DNA of 64,000 nt from Pelagibaculum spongiae (GTDB lineage Bacteria > Pseudomonadota > Gammaproteobacteria > Enterobacterales > Pelagibaculaceae), in the NCBI RefSeq assembly GCF_003097315.1, contig NZ_QDDL01000014.1:1-64000 (forward strand). The letters are read 5' to 3'. The notes under the pieces are model-generated. The model was not told the DNA's origin. It searched no databases and saw only the letters and a program-made list of their open reading frames with translations. Within the stretch, counting starts at the first letter, position 1. Each line of letters opens with the position of its first letter. Below are positions 26,486 through 35,763 of this stretch, one piece after another. A program made the position numbers and the translations under genes.

Positions 26486-26633
26486 GGAAGTATTTTTGAT
26501 GAAAGATGGCTGCTATTTTACCAAGATAGCTTGGTTATCCAAGTAAGCATATTAGTTTGCTCAGGGAAAATGACTAGCTTGGATTGTCTATACTTAGACT
26601 CATTGATTCTTCATACAAAATGGCAGAGAAACT

Positions 26634-28133
26634 ATGCCTTTTTCTTTTGGGCTTCGGAAGTATATGACGCCATACTTGCGACCTCATCTTGATGCAAGCC
26701 TTAGTCTGCAAATTCATCTGTTACTGATAAATATGCCTAATGATGCTGGCATAGTGACCCCTAGTGATTCAAAGTCAGTAAAAGAATGGTTTTGTTCGCC
26801 GATATTAAAAGAAGAGCAATATTTACAGTGGATGGCAACTTTTAAATCATATGTTATCAAGTTGTGCAGTCTGAATAATTTTTTGGAGGCATATAACTTA
26901 ATAACAGCGCTAGAATATAAATTTAATTTAAATGAAATAAAAGATGATGGAAATCCAGTGATCAATTTCCCAGGTTTCGGGAGTCTATATAAACCAGAAA
27001 TTAGTGTTGTAACAACTAACGTTAAGTTTAGAGTGAAGTTATTATTAGATGGTTTTTATTTGGGGCTCAGTAAGTCACTTAAAGATAAAGTAAATGCTCC
27101 AGTAAGTGACAGAAGTGGTGTTAAAATAATTCACCGGATGTGGCTAGGAAAAATGCCGTCTTCAGAAGTCATCAAAAAATCTGCAATTACAGATAACTAT
27201 TTATCTAAAGAGTTATTTGAAGATAATTGTTACCGACATATTCTTTGGACGAACAACTTTCAATTGATGCATAGTCAAGGGAGTCCACATTATCCTGAAT
27301 TAGCTTTTTATCAAGTTCGTCATATAGATGAATTAATAAATGGTAGCAATCCTTTTCCGGGGATGAGAGATTTTGTACGAGCGTTTATAGCTTGGGGCGA
27401 TCTCGCTTTTGCTGTAGATATATTAAGGCTACTGGCAGTGTATCAGTATGGCGGGTTGTATCTTGATATAAGTTGGCATATTCAAAAACTGGCAAACGAT
27501 CTTTGGATTGATAGAGAAGCCCCACCAAGTGAAGATGAATTTTTTACTGCAAAAAAAAACGACTTTACTTGGAATAGTTTATTTCCTTGGGCGCAAGACC
27601 CGAAGAGTTCATTGCTGTGGAACCAAGCCATATTGTGTTTTTTTAAAGATTTAAAAGTAGCACCCAAACCGGGCGGTCAACTAGAATTTATGCTTGAAAG
27701 AAATCGGCAAGAAACTCAAACAGCTGCATCTGGCACTATGTTTTATTCGGGTACAGTAGCAGCACAGGAAATTCGTTTTGCACTTGAGTGGCTACAGGCT
27801 GTTTTGGATAGTCCTGACGCAGATTTTATCAGAAGGCGGCATCACTATGCTTTACATAGTAAATTCAGTTCTGAAGTAATAAGGCCATCATCTTCCTTGC
27901 CACTTATGTCTGACTTGGGTGTGTTTACTTCGACGCTCTCTAGGTTCTATGGATATATGACAGAAGATAAAAAACTTGAGTTCGCAGAAAAAGCGCTAAT
28001 TGAATACAGCTACTCTTCAGTTGGAAACAAAACAATGCTGCATTGTGACTTTTTGAAAATACATCGCCAATTGAATGGAAGCTGGATGAAAAGAAATCCA
28101 AAATATGCTATTTGTGCCGAAGCGCCATTTTAA
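26634..28133 (+). CDS. Glycosyltransferase with TcdB-like DXD region
   Basis: 499 aa, clearly AT-rich. The central part matches the sugar-binding DXD glycosyltransferase family (GT-A fold, as in clostridial toxins and many effectors): VKIIHRMWLGKMPSS, then AVDILRLLAVYQYGGLYLDIS. The metal-binding DXD motif normally reads YxDxD; here it is D278-I-S280, so the second Asp is Ser. The N-terminal 150 residues and the C-terminal 150 are unassigned. There is no signal peptide or membrane helix. It stands alone, divergent from the broken nfo gene, with no polysaccharide cluster around it. That and the base composition suggest transfer and an effector-like role, which is inference. Confidence 0.75.
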   Translation: MPFSFGLRKYMTPYLRPHLDASLSLQIHLLLINMPNDAGIVTPSDSKSVKEWFCSPILKEEQYLQWMATFKSYVIKLCSLNNFLEAYNLITALEYKFNLNEIKDDGNPVINFPGFGSLYKPEISVVTTNVKFRVKLLLDGFYLGLSKSLKDKVNAPVSDRSGVKIIHRMWLGKMPSSEVIKKSAITDNYLSKELFEDNCYRHILWTNNFQLMHSQGSPHYPELAFYQVRHIDELINGSNPFPGMRDFVRAFIAWGDLAFAVDILRLLAVYQYGGLYLDISWHIQKLANDLWIDREAPPSEDEFFTAKKNDFTWNSLFPWAQDPKSSLLWNQAILCFFKDLKVAPKPGGQLEFMLERNRQETQTAASGTMFYSGTVAAQEIRFALEWLQAVLDSPDADFIRRRHHYALHSKFSSEVIRPSSSLPLMSDLGVFTSTLSRFYGYMTEDKKLEFAEKALIEYSYSSVGNKTMLHCDFLKIHRQLNGSWMKRNPKYAICAEAPF

Positions 28134-28169
28134 GATTAATAGAATTAAAATTTTAAGTGAACAACCCTT

Positions 28170-28192
28170 ACAAAAGGGGGGGGTAACCCCCA
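28170..28192 (-). terminator. Possible terminator of the 28199 gene
   Basis: GGGGG TTA CCCCC on the minus strand followed by cccttttg; it lies 7 nt past the stop of the minus-strand gene. The stem is short but all G-C. Confidence 0.5.
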
Positions 28193-28198
28193 AGCTTA

Positions 28199-29209
28199 TT
28201 ATGCGGCTTGAGGGCTAATTACTTGCTGCTGTAATTGCAGCAGATTTTTATAACTCTGATTGTCTTTGATTCCATCAAAAACTGCATCCACCAGTAATAG
28301 CAGTTCGTCGGTAAATATCTGGCAATCTTGTTGCTTGAAATTACCGTTTTGCATTGCTGACTGTAGTTCTCGAATACCGACTTCTACTTGAGCAAGTAGC
28401 TGCTCAAAATCAGCCGTTAGACTTGGCAACATGCTGGCTTGGGTTCGATTGAGCATGGCGTTGACTGCTAGCTGACACAATGACTGGCTAATTAAACTGC
28501 CCGATTCTGAAAGTTCTGCCAATTGGTCTTGGCCGCGCTGCATGGCAGAAAAGAAATCAGCCTGATCACTTTTGCTGAATTCTTCCAATGCCAAATAAAT
28601 AGTGGCAACCGGCAAGCAAAATAATGCTGGTAATTTTTCATTGGAATCTTGATCGGGTAATTGATCAGGAGTAATCGGCAACTGGCGGAAATGGGTTAAT
28701 GCATTATCCATTTGCCCAGTGGCAACGGGTTTGGAAATTGGCTGTTGGTTCTGGTCGAGGCTTTGCACATATAAAGTGGAAAATTCATCTTGCCCAGTGG
28801 CGGCTTCAATCATTAATACCGGCTGTAACTCGGCAGATTCTTTATGCGCTAGCTCGGTTAACCAGCAAATGGCATAACAATCAGCCTGTGATTCAGGCAA
28901 TAAAGAAAAAGCCTGGTTGAGCGACAGCGCATTGCTTAACGCGGGTAGCCATTGTTGCTGCAAAGCGTGTTGCTGTTCTGAGCCAGATAAAGCTTCGCCC
29001 GCTTTTTGCTCAGGCTGTTTTTGATAACACAATAGGGGAGGAGGACTTTGCCTGGGGTTTTGTAACCGATGGCAAAATAGCTCGATGGTTTGCGCCACAA
29101 TTTCAGGTGCGTGTTTGTTTTGGTCAGAATGAGTGTTGCCAGTTGAGTTGGAGGCAGGGCTTTCAGAGGTTTGCTGTTTGCTGAACAGCTTTATCAGCGA
29201 TGCGAACAT
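28199..29209 (-). CDS. Hypothetical protein, Gln-rich
   Basis: 336 aa, not recognised. It begins MFASLIKLFSKQQTSESPAS, a short amphipathic start and a Ser/Asn-rich linker, followed by a soluble helical protein rich in Gln, Leu, Ala and Ser. There is no signal peptide, transmembrane segment or catalytic motif I can name. The gene is divergent from srkA and stands alone. Codon and base use resemble the neighbours, so it looks native. Confidence 0.7.
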   Translation of the reverse strand: MFASLIKLFSKQQTSESPASNSTGNTHSDQNKHAPEIVAQTIELFCHRLQNPRQSPPPLLCYQKQPEQKAGEALSGSEQQHALQQQWLPALSNALSLNQAFSLLPESQADCYAICWLTELAHKESAELQPVLMIEAATGQDEFSTLYVQSLDQNQQPISKPVATGQMDNALTHFRQLPITPDQLPDQDSNEKLPALFCLPVATIYLALEEFSKSDQADFFSAMQRGQDQLAELSESGSLISQSLCQLAVNAMLNRTQASMLPSLTADFEQLLAQVEVGIRELQSAMQNGNFKQQDCQIFTDELLLLVDAVFDGIKDNQSYKNLLQLQQQVISPQAA

Positions 29210-29327
29210 GGATTGTCTTCTTATTGATTGTTTTGATCAGTCTATAAATATTTCGTTGATTTGCCTAGAGAGAGTAACAACTAATGCTGAAGCTGGCTGA
29301 TCTGTTGATATACTCTCGGCCAGCCTA

Positions 29328-30365
29328 ATGCCACAGCGATTGCTGGAGCCTATTTTGAAAGTTACCGATTACAGTTTGTTGTCCCCTGATCTGGTGCTAG
29401 ACGCCGTAGAATCTTGTGGTTATCTGTCGGATGCTCGAACCTTAGCGCTCAACAGCTATGAAAACCGGGTTTATCAGGTTGGCATCGAAGATCAGCTGCC
29501 GATTATTGCCAAGTTTTATCGGCCTTGCCGCTGGAGCGATCAGCAAATTCAGGAAGAGCATGATTACAGCTGGCAATTAAAAGACATTGAAATTCCGGTG
29601 GTTGCGCCACTGAAAGATAAAGATGGTAAAACGCTATTTGAATATAAGGGTTATAAATTTGCCCTGTTTCCAAGGCAAGGCGGCAGAACACCTGAATTAG
29701 ATTACGGCGACACCCTGGTGCAGATTGGTCGTTTTTTAGGTCGAATTCATGCCATGGGTGAAAGTAAAACCTTTAAGCACCGGCCTGAAATAAATGTGGA
29801 AACTTATGGCAAACAGAGTGTTCAATGGTTGCTTCAAAGTGGGTTTATCGAGGAATATTTACGTCCTTCCTATGAAGCAATAACTCAACGTGTTCTAGAG
29901 CAGGTTGAACAGAAGTTTGCCGAGGTCGGAGATTACCCGCGAATTCGACTGCATGCCGATGTGCATCCGAGTAATATCTTATGGCGAGACAATGGGCCAA
30001 ATGATAGCGGTCCGCATTTTGTTGACCTAGATGATTGTCGAAATGGCCCGGCGGTTCAGGATTTATGGATGCTGTTATCGGGTTCACGCAATGAAATGCA
30101 AGTTCAGTTAGAAGATTTACTGGAAGGGTATGAAGAATTTTGTCACTTTGATCATCGGCAATTAGTATTGATCGAAGCTTTGCGAAGTCTGCGTATGATG
30201 CATTATGCAGCATGGTTAGGCCGACGTTGGGATGACCCGGCATTCCCGGTGAACTTTCCGTGGTTTAACACGACAAAGTATTGGGAAGAACACATTCTGA
30301 CGCTGAAAGAGCAATCAAGTTTGCTCGATGAACTGCCACTGTCACTGAATTCGTTTAATAGTTAA
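29328..30365 (+). CDS. srkA: Stress response kinase A (YihE/SrkA)
   Basis: 345 aa, eukaryotic-like (APH-fold) Ser/Thr kinase that in E. coli counters stress-induced death and sits upstream of dsbA. The family blocks LNSYENRVYQVGIED, IAKFYRPCRWSDQQIQEEH, the catalytic loop LHADVHPSNILWRD (HGD reads HAD here) and the metal-binding VDLDDCRNGPAVQDLWMLL are all present. The ATG at 29328 has no clear ribosome site; TTG at 29355 lies 7 nt after ggag and would make a protein 9 residues shorter. dsbA follows after 40 bp, the same order as E. coli. Confidence 0.93.
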   Translation: MPQRLLEPILKVTDYSLLSPDLVLDAVESCGYLSDARTLALNSYENRVYQVGIEDQLPIIAKFYRPCRWSDQQIQEEHDYSWQLKDIEIPVVAPLKDKDGKTLFEYKGYKFALFPRQGGRTPELDYGDTLVQIGRFLGRIHAMGESKTFKHRPEINVETYGKQSVQWLLQSGFIEEYLRPSYEAITQRVLEQVEQKFAEVGDYPRIRLHADVHPSNILWRDNGPNDSGPHFVDLDDCRNGPAVQDLWMLLSGSRNEMQVQLEDLLEGYEEFCHFDHRQLVLIEALRSLRMMHYAAWLGRRWDDPAFPVNFPWFNTTKYWEEHILTLKEQSSLLDELPLSLNSFNS

Positions 30366-30405
30366 AACTAACAGTTAAAATCAATCGTTAAACCGGAGAA
30401 TCTGA

Positions 30406-31026
30406 ATGTATAAATTGCTGACCGCCGCTGTGGCTGCCGCTTGCTTAATGATGACTGCACCTGTGATGGCTCAGGATTATTCCTCCGGAAAAAACTATCG
30501 TGACGATGGTAGCTTTCAATATGTTGGTGAGCAAAAGGTTGAGCAACATAAGGTGGTGGAATTTTTCAGTTACACCTGCCCACATTGCTATCGTCTTGAG
30601 CCAGCCGCTGAAAAGTGGGAAAAAAGCAAAGCAGATAACGTAAAGTTCGAACGAATTCAGGTGATATTTAACAAAGGAATGAAGCCATTGGCTCATTTTT
30701 ATTACACAGCCGAATCTCTGGGTTTATTGGATCAGCTACATGAAAAAATGTTTAAAGCGGTGCAGAACGAGCGTAAGCGTTTTAAAAACAAAGAAGCTAT
30801 TTTGAGCTGGGTCGCGGCACAAGGCATAGACAATACAGAATTCGCTAAAACTTATGATTCTTTCTCGGTAAAGCAGAAAGTTCGTAATGGTGAGAAGCTG
30901 GCTAAAAAGCATAAGCTACAAGGTGTGCCAGCAATGCTGGTAGATGGCCGCTATTTTATCTCTGGTGAACTAGCGGGCTCAAATAACGCAATGTTCGACG
31001 TAGCAAACTATCTGACCAAAAAATAG
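30406..31026 (+). CDS. dsbA: Thiol:disulfide interchange protein DsbA
   Basis: 206 aa periplasmic oxidant that forms disulfides in secreted proteins. The signal peptide is MYKLLTAAVAAACLMMTAPVMA, cut before Q23. The thioredoxin-type active site is CPHC (C58, C61) in FFSYTCPHCYRLEP. The helical insertion and the cis-Pro loop GVPAMLVDG are normal. It is co-transcribed with srkA and closed by a terminator. In E. coli this operon is under Cpx control; I could not point to a CpxR site here. Confidence 0.97.
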   Translation: MYKLLTAAVAAACLMMTAPVMAQDYSSGKNYRDDGSFQYVGEQKVEQHKVVEFFSYTCPHCYRLEPAAEKWEKSKADNVKFERIQVIFNKGMKPLAHFYYTAESLGLLDQLHEKMFKAVQNERKRFKNKEAILSWVAAQGIDNTEFAKTYDSFSVKQKVRNGEKLAKKHKLQGVPAMLVDGRYFISGELAGSNNAMFDVANYLTKK

Positions 31027-31064
31027 TTTTGACCCAAAAATAATTCGTTGTTGAATTAAAAATG

Positions 31065-31097
31065 AAACCGTAAGCTTCAACAGCTTGCGGTTTTTTT
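31065..31097 (+). terminator. Terminator after dsbA
   Basis: Stem aaccgtaagct / agcttgcggtt (one mismatch-like pair) with loop tcaac and seven T. Confidence 0.88.
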
Positions 31098-31125
31098 ATA
31101 CATGAAATGATTAAGCAGGCCATTT

Positions 31126-31632
31126 ATGAGCTCCAGCAATAAAACACACTCAACACTGACTATTCGCCCAGCAGTTGCTGCAGATGCCGCCATCATTCAC
31201 CAGCTGATTGTAGAGCTTGCGGTATATGAAAAAGCCGAACACGAAGTGAAAGCATCGGTTGCCGATATCGAGCGTAGCCTTTTTGATAAAGACTCAACGG
31301 TAGAGGCACGTATTTGCGAGCGCGACGGCCAATCAATTGGTTATGCGGTATATTTCTTTAACTACTCAACTTGGTTAGCTAAAAGTGGCCTTTACCTGGA
31401 AGATTTGTATATCACACCTGAAGCACGTGGTTGCGGTGCGGGTAAAGCAATGCTGGTGCACTTGGCTAAAATAGCTGTGGATAAAAACTGTGGTCGTTTT
31501 GAATGGAGCGTATTGGATTGGAATGAGCCTTCGATTAAATTCTATGAGTCATTAGGCGCAAAAGCACAAAACGAATGGGTGGGTTACCGATTGACCGGTG
31601 ATGCACTGCAAGCCTTAGCACAGCAGGCTTAA
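31126..31632 (+). CDS. GNAT N-acetyltransferase, SSAT/thialysine type
   Basis: 168 aa. The pattern is that of spermidine/spermine N1-acetyltransferase and its thialysine-acetylating relatives: YFFNYSTWLAKSGLYLEDLY, the acetyl-CoA loop EARGCGAGKAMLVHLA, and FEWSVLDWNEPSIKFYESLG. It should transfer acetyl from acetyl-CoA to a small amine such as a diamine or thialysine. It stands alone after dsbA. The substrate is not settled by sequence. Confidence 0.88.
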   Translation: MSSSNKTHSTLTIRPAVAADAAIIHQLIVELAVYEKAEHEVKASVADIERSLFDKDSTVEARICERDGQSIGYAVYFFNYSTWLAKSGLYLEDLYITPEARGCGAGKAMLVHLAKIAVDKNCGRFEWSVLDWNEPSIKFYESLGAKAQNEWVGYRLTGDALQALAQQA

Positions 31633-32086
31633 ATTTAGCTTTAGGGATAGTTTAGAATTTTTAAATAATCCAAAACAATCTCCATATTTACTTTTTATGC
31701 TTTGAAGTACTTTCCTGACTTCAAGTTACCATCCTTGGTACATGGATTCCGGCTTCTCGGCTTTGGCATCCTGCGTCGCTCTAATCTGTGCATCCATGTA
31801 CTTTCTATCTGGAATGACGGCTCGGAGTGGGTGGCCGCTACAGCAGCTAATCAGCCACTCCGTCATACTCGCCAGGGAAGGCGGGTATCCATAGTAGGGA
31901 GAGCAAGATTCTAAAGCTTACTCTGGAGTATTGTTTAATGCCGATTCTTATGAAAAATTATGCAGGTTTTCTGTAGTTTGATAGAGTAGTGACCGCTGAT
32001 TCTTCAAAGCTATATGCAGTCAATTGTTACATGGCTTGATTTTGATCTTTCTAATCGAGCAGTCATAGTATGAGCATAAAAAAAGT
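31633..32086. other. Intergenic region with repeat-like palindrome
   Basis: 454 bp. A 70-aa open frame here is not convincing. The sequence from about 31720 to 31890 looks like a decayed dispersed repeat: atgacggctcggagtgg pairs with ccactccgtcat, and the flanks (catggattccgg, gccagggaaggcgggtatcc) resemble repeat ends. No gene is supported. Confidence 0.45.
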
Positions 32087-32584
32087 ATGAACATAAAAAA
32101 AATAACCATTAAACAAGCTGAACATTCTGACATTGAGCATCTGACCGCTTTGTTGCTTGCGCTAGACCAATTTCATTTTGATATGCGACCCAATAAATTT
32201 CGTTCTCCGAAAGAAATGGCTCAAAAGCGAATAGAGAAAGATATTTTTTCTCTTTACCAATCAGGAAAAATCAATGTTTTTTTAGCAGCCTGCGATGGCA
32301 AAACAATCGGTATGGTTTCAGGTCAGTTAAGAGACCATGAATCGATTATCTCCAAGCCGAAAAAAATAGGTTTTGTTAACGAACTCGTTGTTCTTGAACC
32401 CTATCGTGGTACGTTAGCGGCGACCCAGCTAGTAGATGCGATTGAACAGTATTTTACTGAGCAAGGCGCAGTTGAATTTAGCTTGAGTGTTGCCAGCTTT
32501 AATCAGAGAGCACTCAACTTCTATAGCAAACTTGGCTACGCTTCTGAATCACAGCAGCTGATCAAAACAGTCAGTTCTTATTAG
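32087..32584 (+). CDS. GNAT N-acetyltransferase
   Basis: 165 aa GNAT fold: VNELVVLEPYRGTLAATQLVDA is the acetyl-CoA-binding region, although the usual R/QxxGxG/A loop is changed to YRGTLAA. SVASFNQRALNFYSKLGY is the typical C-terminal strand-helix. The substrate is unknown. It is unrelated to the acetyltransferase at 31126 beyond the fold. The start is preceded by an overlapping repeat of atgagcataaaaaaagt, so the upstream ATG at 32070 (another frame) is not used. Confidence 0.85.
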   Translation: MNIKKITIKQAEHSDIEHLTALLLALDQFHFDMRPNKFRSPKEMAQKRIEKDIFSLYQSGKINVFLAACDGKTIGMVSGQLRDHESIISKPKKIGFVNELVVLEPYRGTLAATQLVDAIEQYFTEQGAVEFSLSVASFNQRALNFYSKLGYASESQQLIKTVSSY

Positions 32585-32861
32585 CCGAACTCAATCATTC
32601 AGGCATCAAAACTACCTGTTTTCTCTATGTTTTATTCAAGCTATTTTATTGCGTTTACTGTTTTATTTCAATCAATATTGTTAACAATTTCACTGGAAAA
32701 ATATTCTGCAGCTAACGGCGGATAAAAAATCCATTCAAACACTATCGACATCAATTTCTGGCTGTGCTATTTCTGTAAATAATTAAAAAGAGCCTATGCA
32801 GATTTATGCGTTATCGATCCCGCTGTATCGATGCTTCTGTAAAAAGTGCCGGAGAGCTAAA

Positions 32862-33680
32862 ATGAGCAATATAAAAGAAAATCCACTGGAGCGTATTTTG
32901 AGGTTGTCCCACTTCGAGCCTGCACATAGAACGGAGTTCTACTCTGTATTGTTAGACTCGACTATTTATGTTTTAGGGAGAATGCTCGATGCTAAAAATA
33001 ATACCGAAGGCTGCGCCAATGTAGCGCTAGGTGACAAGGTATCTATTCGCAGTTGGGAAAGGCGCGACGGTAGCTCGATGATTCCTTTCTTTAGCTCACT
33101 TGAGGTTTTACAGAAGTCCGCCGGTAGTGATGAGCCCTACTTGGCCGTGCCTGCAAAGTCGCTGTTTGAAATGACTAAGGGGCAAACCCTCGCGCTAAAC
33201 CCCAAGTCAGATTATAAAAAAGAGTTTGATGCTGATGAGGTGCAACAACTGCTATCGATTAATTTAAGCCGTGAAGTGAATCAGCGAGTGATACAAAAAC
33301 AGGCCAAAGTGGTATTAGGACAGCCAGCTAAATATCCAACGGCGATGGTAGATCAACTTACCCAGCTTCTGGCTAGACATTCTGCGGTTAATAAAGGTTA
33401 TTTTCTGCTAATGCATGATAAATCAGCAGGCGCCAAACCCAGGTTGGTGGTTGGTTTTCTGGTGGATGAAGTAGATCCGCAGCAGCCATTTGAACTGCTA
33501 TCAAAGCAGGCCAGTGAAGTGATTGCGCAATCTGCACCACAGGGTCAACCGGTTGATCTTTATCGAGTGATCGAAAATAAGCCCGGTTTAAGCCAATTCT
33601 TTATTCAGAAAACCCAAGCTTTTTATGATCGCAGCTGGGGCAGCAAATTATGTGTTTCGCTGGGACATGGAAAAGCCTAG
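32862..33680 (+). CDS. sseB: SseB family protein
   Basis: 272 aa. It has the two-part layout of enhanced serine sensitivity protein SseB: an N-terminal region (LLDSTIYVLGRMLDAK, then LEVLQKSAGSDEPYLAVPAKSLFEMTKGQTLALNPKSD) and a C-terminal domain (YFLLMHDK...PRLVVGFLVDEVD). The biochemical role is not known; in E. coli it affects serine sensitivity. I start at ATG 32862, 7 nt after ggag; an in-frame ATG at 32796 would add a Cys/Arg-rich leader without a ribosome site. Confidence 0.88.
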   Translation: MSNIKENPLERILRLSHFEPAHRTEFYSVLLDSTIYVLGRMLDAKNNTEGCANVALGDKVSIRSWERRDGSSMIPFFSSLEVLQKSAGSDEPYLAVPAKSLFEMTKGQTLALNPKSDYKKEFDADEVQQLLSINLSREVNQRVIQKQAKVVLGQPAKYPTAMVDQLTQLLARHSAVNKGYFLLMHDKSAGAKPRLVVGFLVDEVDPQQPFELLSKQASEVIAQSAPQGQPVDLYRVIENKPGLSQFFIQKTQAFYDRSWGSKLCVSLGHGKA

Positions 33681-34074
33681 CAGTAACTGAATAATTGATT
33701 CTTCACAGGCTGTAATGCTCATTGCAGCCTGACACTCTTCTAGAATTTTATTAGGACTTGGTAATCTGTCTGGCTCAATATTTTTTAAAGCGATTAAAAC
33801 TGCACAATCTGAATAAACATGTATTTAAAAACCAACAATAGGCCGCAGAAACTTTTATCCATAGGTGCCATTTTCAGTAAGAAATATTACTAGAAATCTA
33901 TGTAATATTTGGTATGACTAATATTGCTGTTGATTGGAATTAGCCTTAGCTCGTCAGTTGAATTTAATGGTGGAAGTTGCCGTAACTTGTCGACTTCAGG
34001 CATTCTCTAGTTTCATGATTAATCAATAGTCATGACTTGACCGACTCTTTTGAAATAACCAGGAGCAGAGCGCA
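33681..34074. other. Intergenic region
   Basis: 394 bp. An imperfect hairpin caggctgtaat / attgcagcctg at 33706-33731 may end sseB transcription. Nothing else is supported. Confidence 0.5.
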
Positions 34075-34452
34075 ATGCTTGAGCAATACATACAGCAGCT
34101 ACCGGGAGTGAAAGCCAGCTACCCGTTTGGTAAGCAGGTTTGTGTCTATAAGGTTGTTGGCAAAATGTTTGCGCTGTTGACTGAAGGCCAGTTACCGCAA
34201 CAAATCAGTCTTAAGGCTTTGCCTGCAGATGTTACCTTTCTGATAGATCAGTTTGAGGCGGTTAGCCCCGGGTATCATCTAAATAAAAAACATTGGATCA
34301 CGGTCTCTTTACATTCATCTACAGATGCAACGTCTAACGCTGGCAGTGAGTTATCTGAAAATATGCTGCAAGATTTGGTTAGCGCGTCATATGCACTGGT
34401 GGTTGCCAAATTAACCCGGGCTGATAAAGCATTGCTCGAGTCAGTATCCTAA
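34075..34452 (+). CDS. MmcQ/YjbR family protein
   Basis: 125 aa, compact CyaY-like fold family with the usual YPFGKQVCVYKVVGKMFALL and SPGYHLNKKHWITVSL motifs. Members are annotated as DNA-binding, but the role is unproven. The ATG follows aggag by about 9 nt. It is a single gene. Confidence 0.9.
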   Translation: MLEQYIQQLPGVKASYPFGKQVCVYKVVGKMFALLTEGQLPQQISLKALPADVTFLIDQFEAVSPGYHLNKKHWITVSLHSSTDATSNAGSELSENMLQDLVSASYALVVAKLTRADKALLESVS

Positions 34453-34577
34453 GGCAAAGTTTCTACTGGGCCTAGCGAAGAGTCAACCGACCTTAGTTGT
34501 GACTGTGTTAATCTGGCTGCCTATTTAAAGCCAGTCCGTTTTCAACGGATTGCTGCTCTGTTGGAGATGAAGTTTCA

Positions 34578-35360
34578 GTGGATGTTTTGGGTTTTTCTGT
34601 CGAGTTATTGGTGTTTTTATTTTCTGTTTCAGTGGTCGCGGGTTGTATCGATACCTTGGCAGGAGGTGGTGGTTTGATCTCTTTGCCAGCGCTAATTGTC
34701 AGCGGCGTTCCACCGTTAGCGGCGCTGGGCACTAACAAGTTGCAGGGCAGCATGGGCACCGCAACCGCGACTTTTATGATGCTGAAGAAAAAACAGGTGC
34801 GTTGGCAAGATGTTCGCTTATTAATGCTAGCGGCGTTTATTGGTTCAACTGCAGGCACTATTGCCGTTCAGTTTATTAATACCGATGCTTTGAATTTTAT
34901 TATTCCGTTAGTTTTATTATTGATTGCTATTTATTTTATTTGTTCACCTTCTTTAGGCAAAAAAAATAATGTAGCAAAGTTACAGAAGGTCGCCAGTAAA
35001 AGCTACCGCCGATTTGTTGTGCCAATAATTGGCGGTTACGACGGTATGTTTGGCCCGGGCACCGGCTCCTTTTTTGCTTTGGCTGGAGTATCGTTACGAG
35101 GCCAAGGTTTGATTGAATCAACCGCGATTGCTAAAACACTCAATTTCGCTACCAATATTGCTTCCTTAATAGTGTTTTTAATCGCAGGGAAAGTCGTTTG
35201 GGCAGCAGGCCTATTAATGATGGTTGGCCAGTTTATAGGGGCCTGGGTTGGTAGCCATTTTCTGGTGAAGATTAACCCTCAATACTTGCGAGTAATTGTG
35301 GTTGTGATGTGCCTTGGCATGTTAGCTAAATATGGGCACAGCTTAGGCTGGTTGGCTTAA
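34578..35360 (+). CDS. TSUP-family anion exporter (TauE/SafE, YfcA-like)
   Basis: 260 aa, about eight transmembrane helices in two repeated halves: GCIDTLAGGGGLISLPALI and GYDGMFGPGTGSFFALAGV are the conserved TSUP motifs. Family members export sulfite, sulfonates or other organic anions; the substrate here is unknown. GTG start at 34578 with ggag 11 nt upstream. It is followed after 27 bp by an ABM-domain gene and then an SMR transporter, so the three may form one unit. Confidence 0.92.
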   Translation: MDVLGFSVELLVFLFSVSVVAGCIDTLAGGGGLISLPALIVSGVPPLAALGTNKLQGSMGTATATFMMLKKKQVRWQDVRLLMLAAFIGSTAGTIAVQFINTDALNFIIPLVLLLIAIYFICSPSLGKKNNVAKLQKVASKSYRRFVVPIIGGYDGMFGPGTGSFFALAGVSLRGQGLIESTAIAKTLNFATNIASLIVFLIAGKVVWAAGLLMMVGQFIGAWVGSHFLVKINPQYLRVIVVVMCLGMLAKYGHSLGWLA

Positions 35361-35387
35361 TCATTATAAAAATTAGGCAAGTTATTT

Positions 35388-35726
35388 ATGTCTCTTGTTA
35401 ATGAACCGTTAATTGCACAAACGTCGAAGCCACCTTATTACGCGGTGATTTTTAGCTCATTGCTGCAGCCAGATTCAGCTGAAAATGGTTATTCCGATAT
35501 GGCCAATACCATGGTTGAACTCGCACAGCAGCAATCTGGCTATTTGGGTGTGGAATCTGCTAGAGAAGCACTAGGCATTACCGTGTCTTACTGGAAAGAT
35601 TTGGAGTCAATCAAGGTATGGAAAGCCAATGTCGATCATCTGCAAGCGCAAAAACTGGGCCGAGAAAAATGGTATGCCAGTTATAAAGTGCGGATTGCTC
35701 GGGTCGATAAAGAATATGGTATTTAA
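35388..35726 (+). CDS. Antibiotic biosynthesis monooxygenase (ABM) domain protein
   Basis: 112 aa, a dimeric ferredoxin-like ABM fold (YYAVIFSSLLQPDSAENGYS, then GITVSYWKDLESIKVWKANVDH). It resembles the YqjZ/heme-binding-like group of unknown reaction; antibiotic synthesis is not implied. It is close to the TSUP and SMR genes. Confidence 0.85.
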   Translation: MSLVNEPLIAQTSKPPYYAVIFSSLLQPDSAENGYSDMANTMVELAQQQSGYLGVESAREALGITVSYWKDLESIKVWKANVDHLQAQKLGREKWYASYKVRIARVDKEYGI

Positions 35727-35763
35727 AATATGAATTTTAATTTTAATAAATGAGCAGTATTTA

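Noticed and set aside
31702-31914. 70-codon plus-strand frame
   Set aside because: It lies in repeat-like palindromic sequence, has no ribosome site and reads as low-quality protein.
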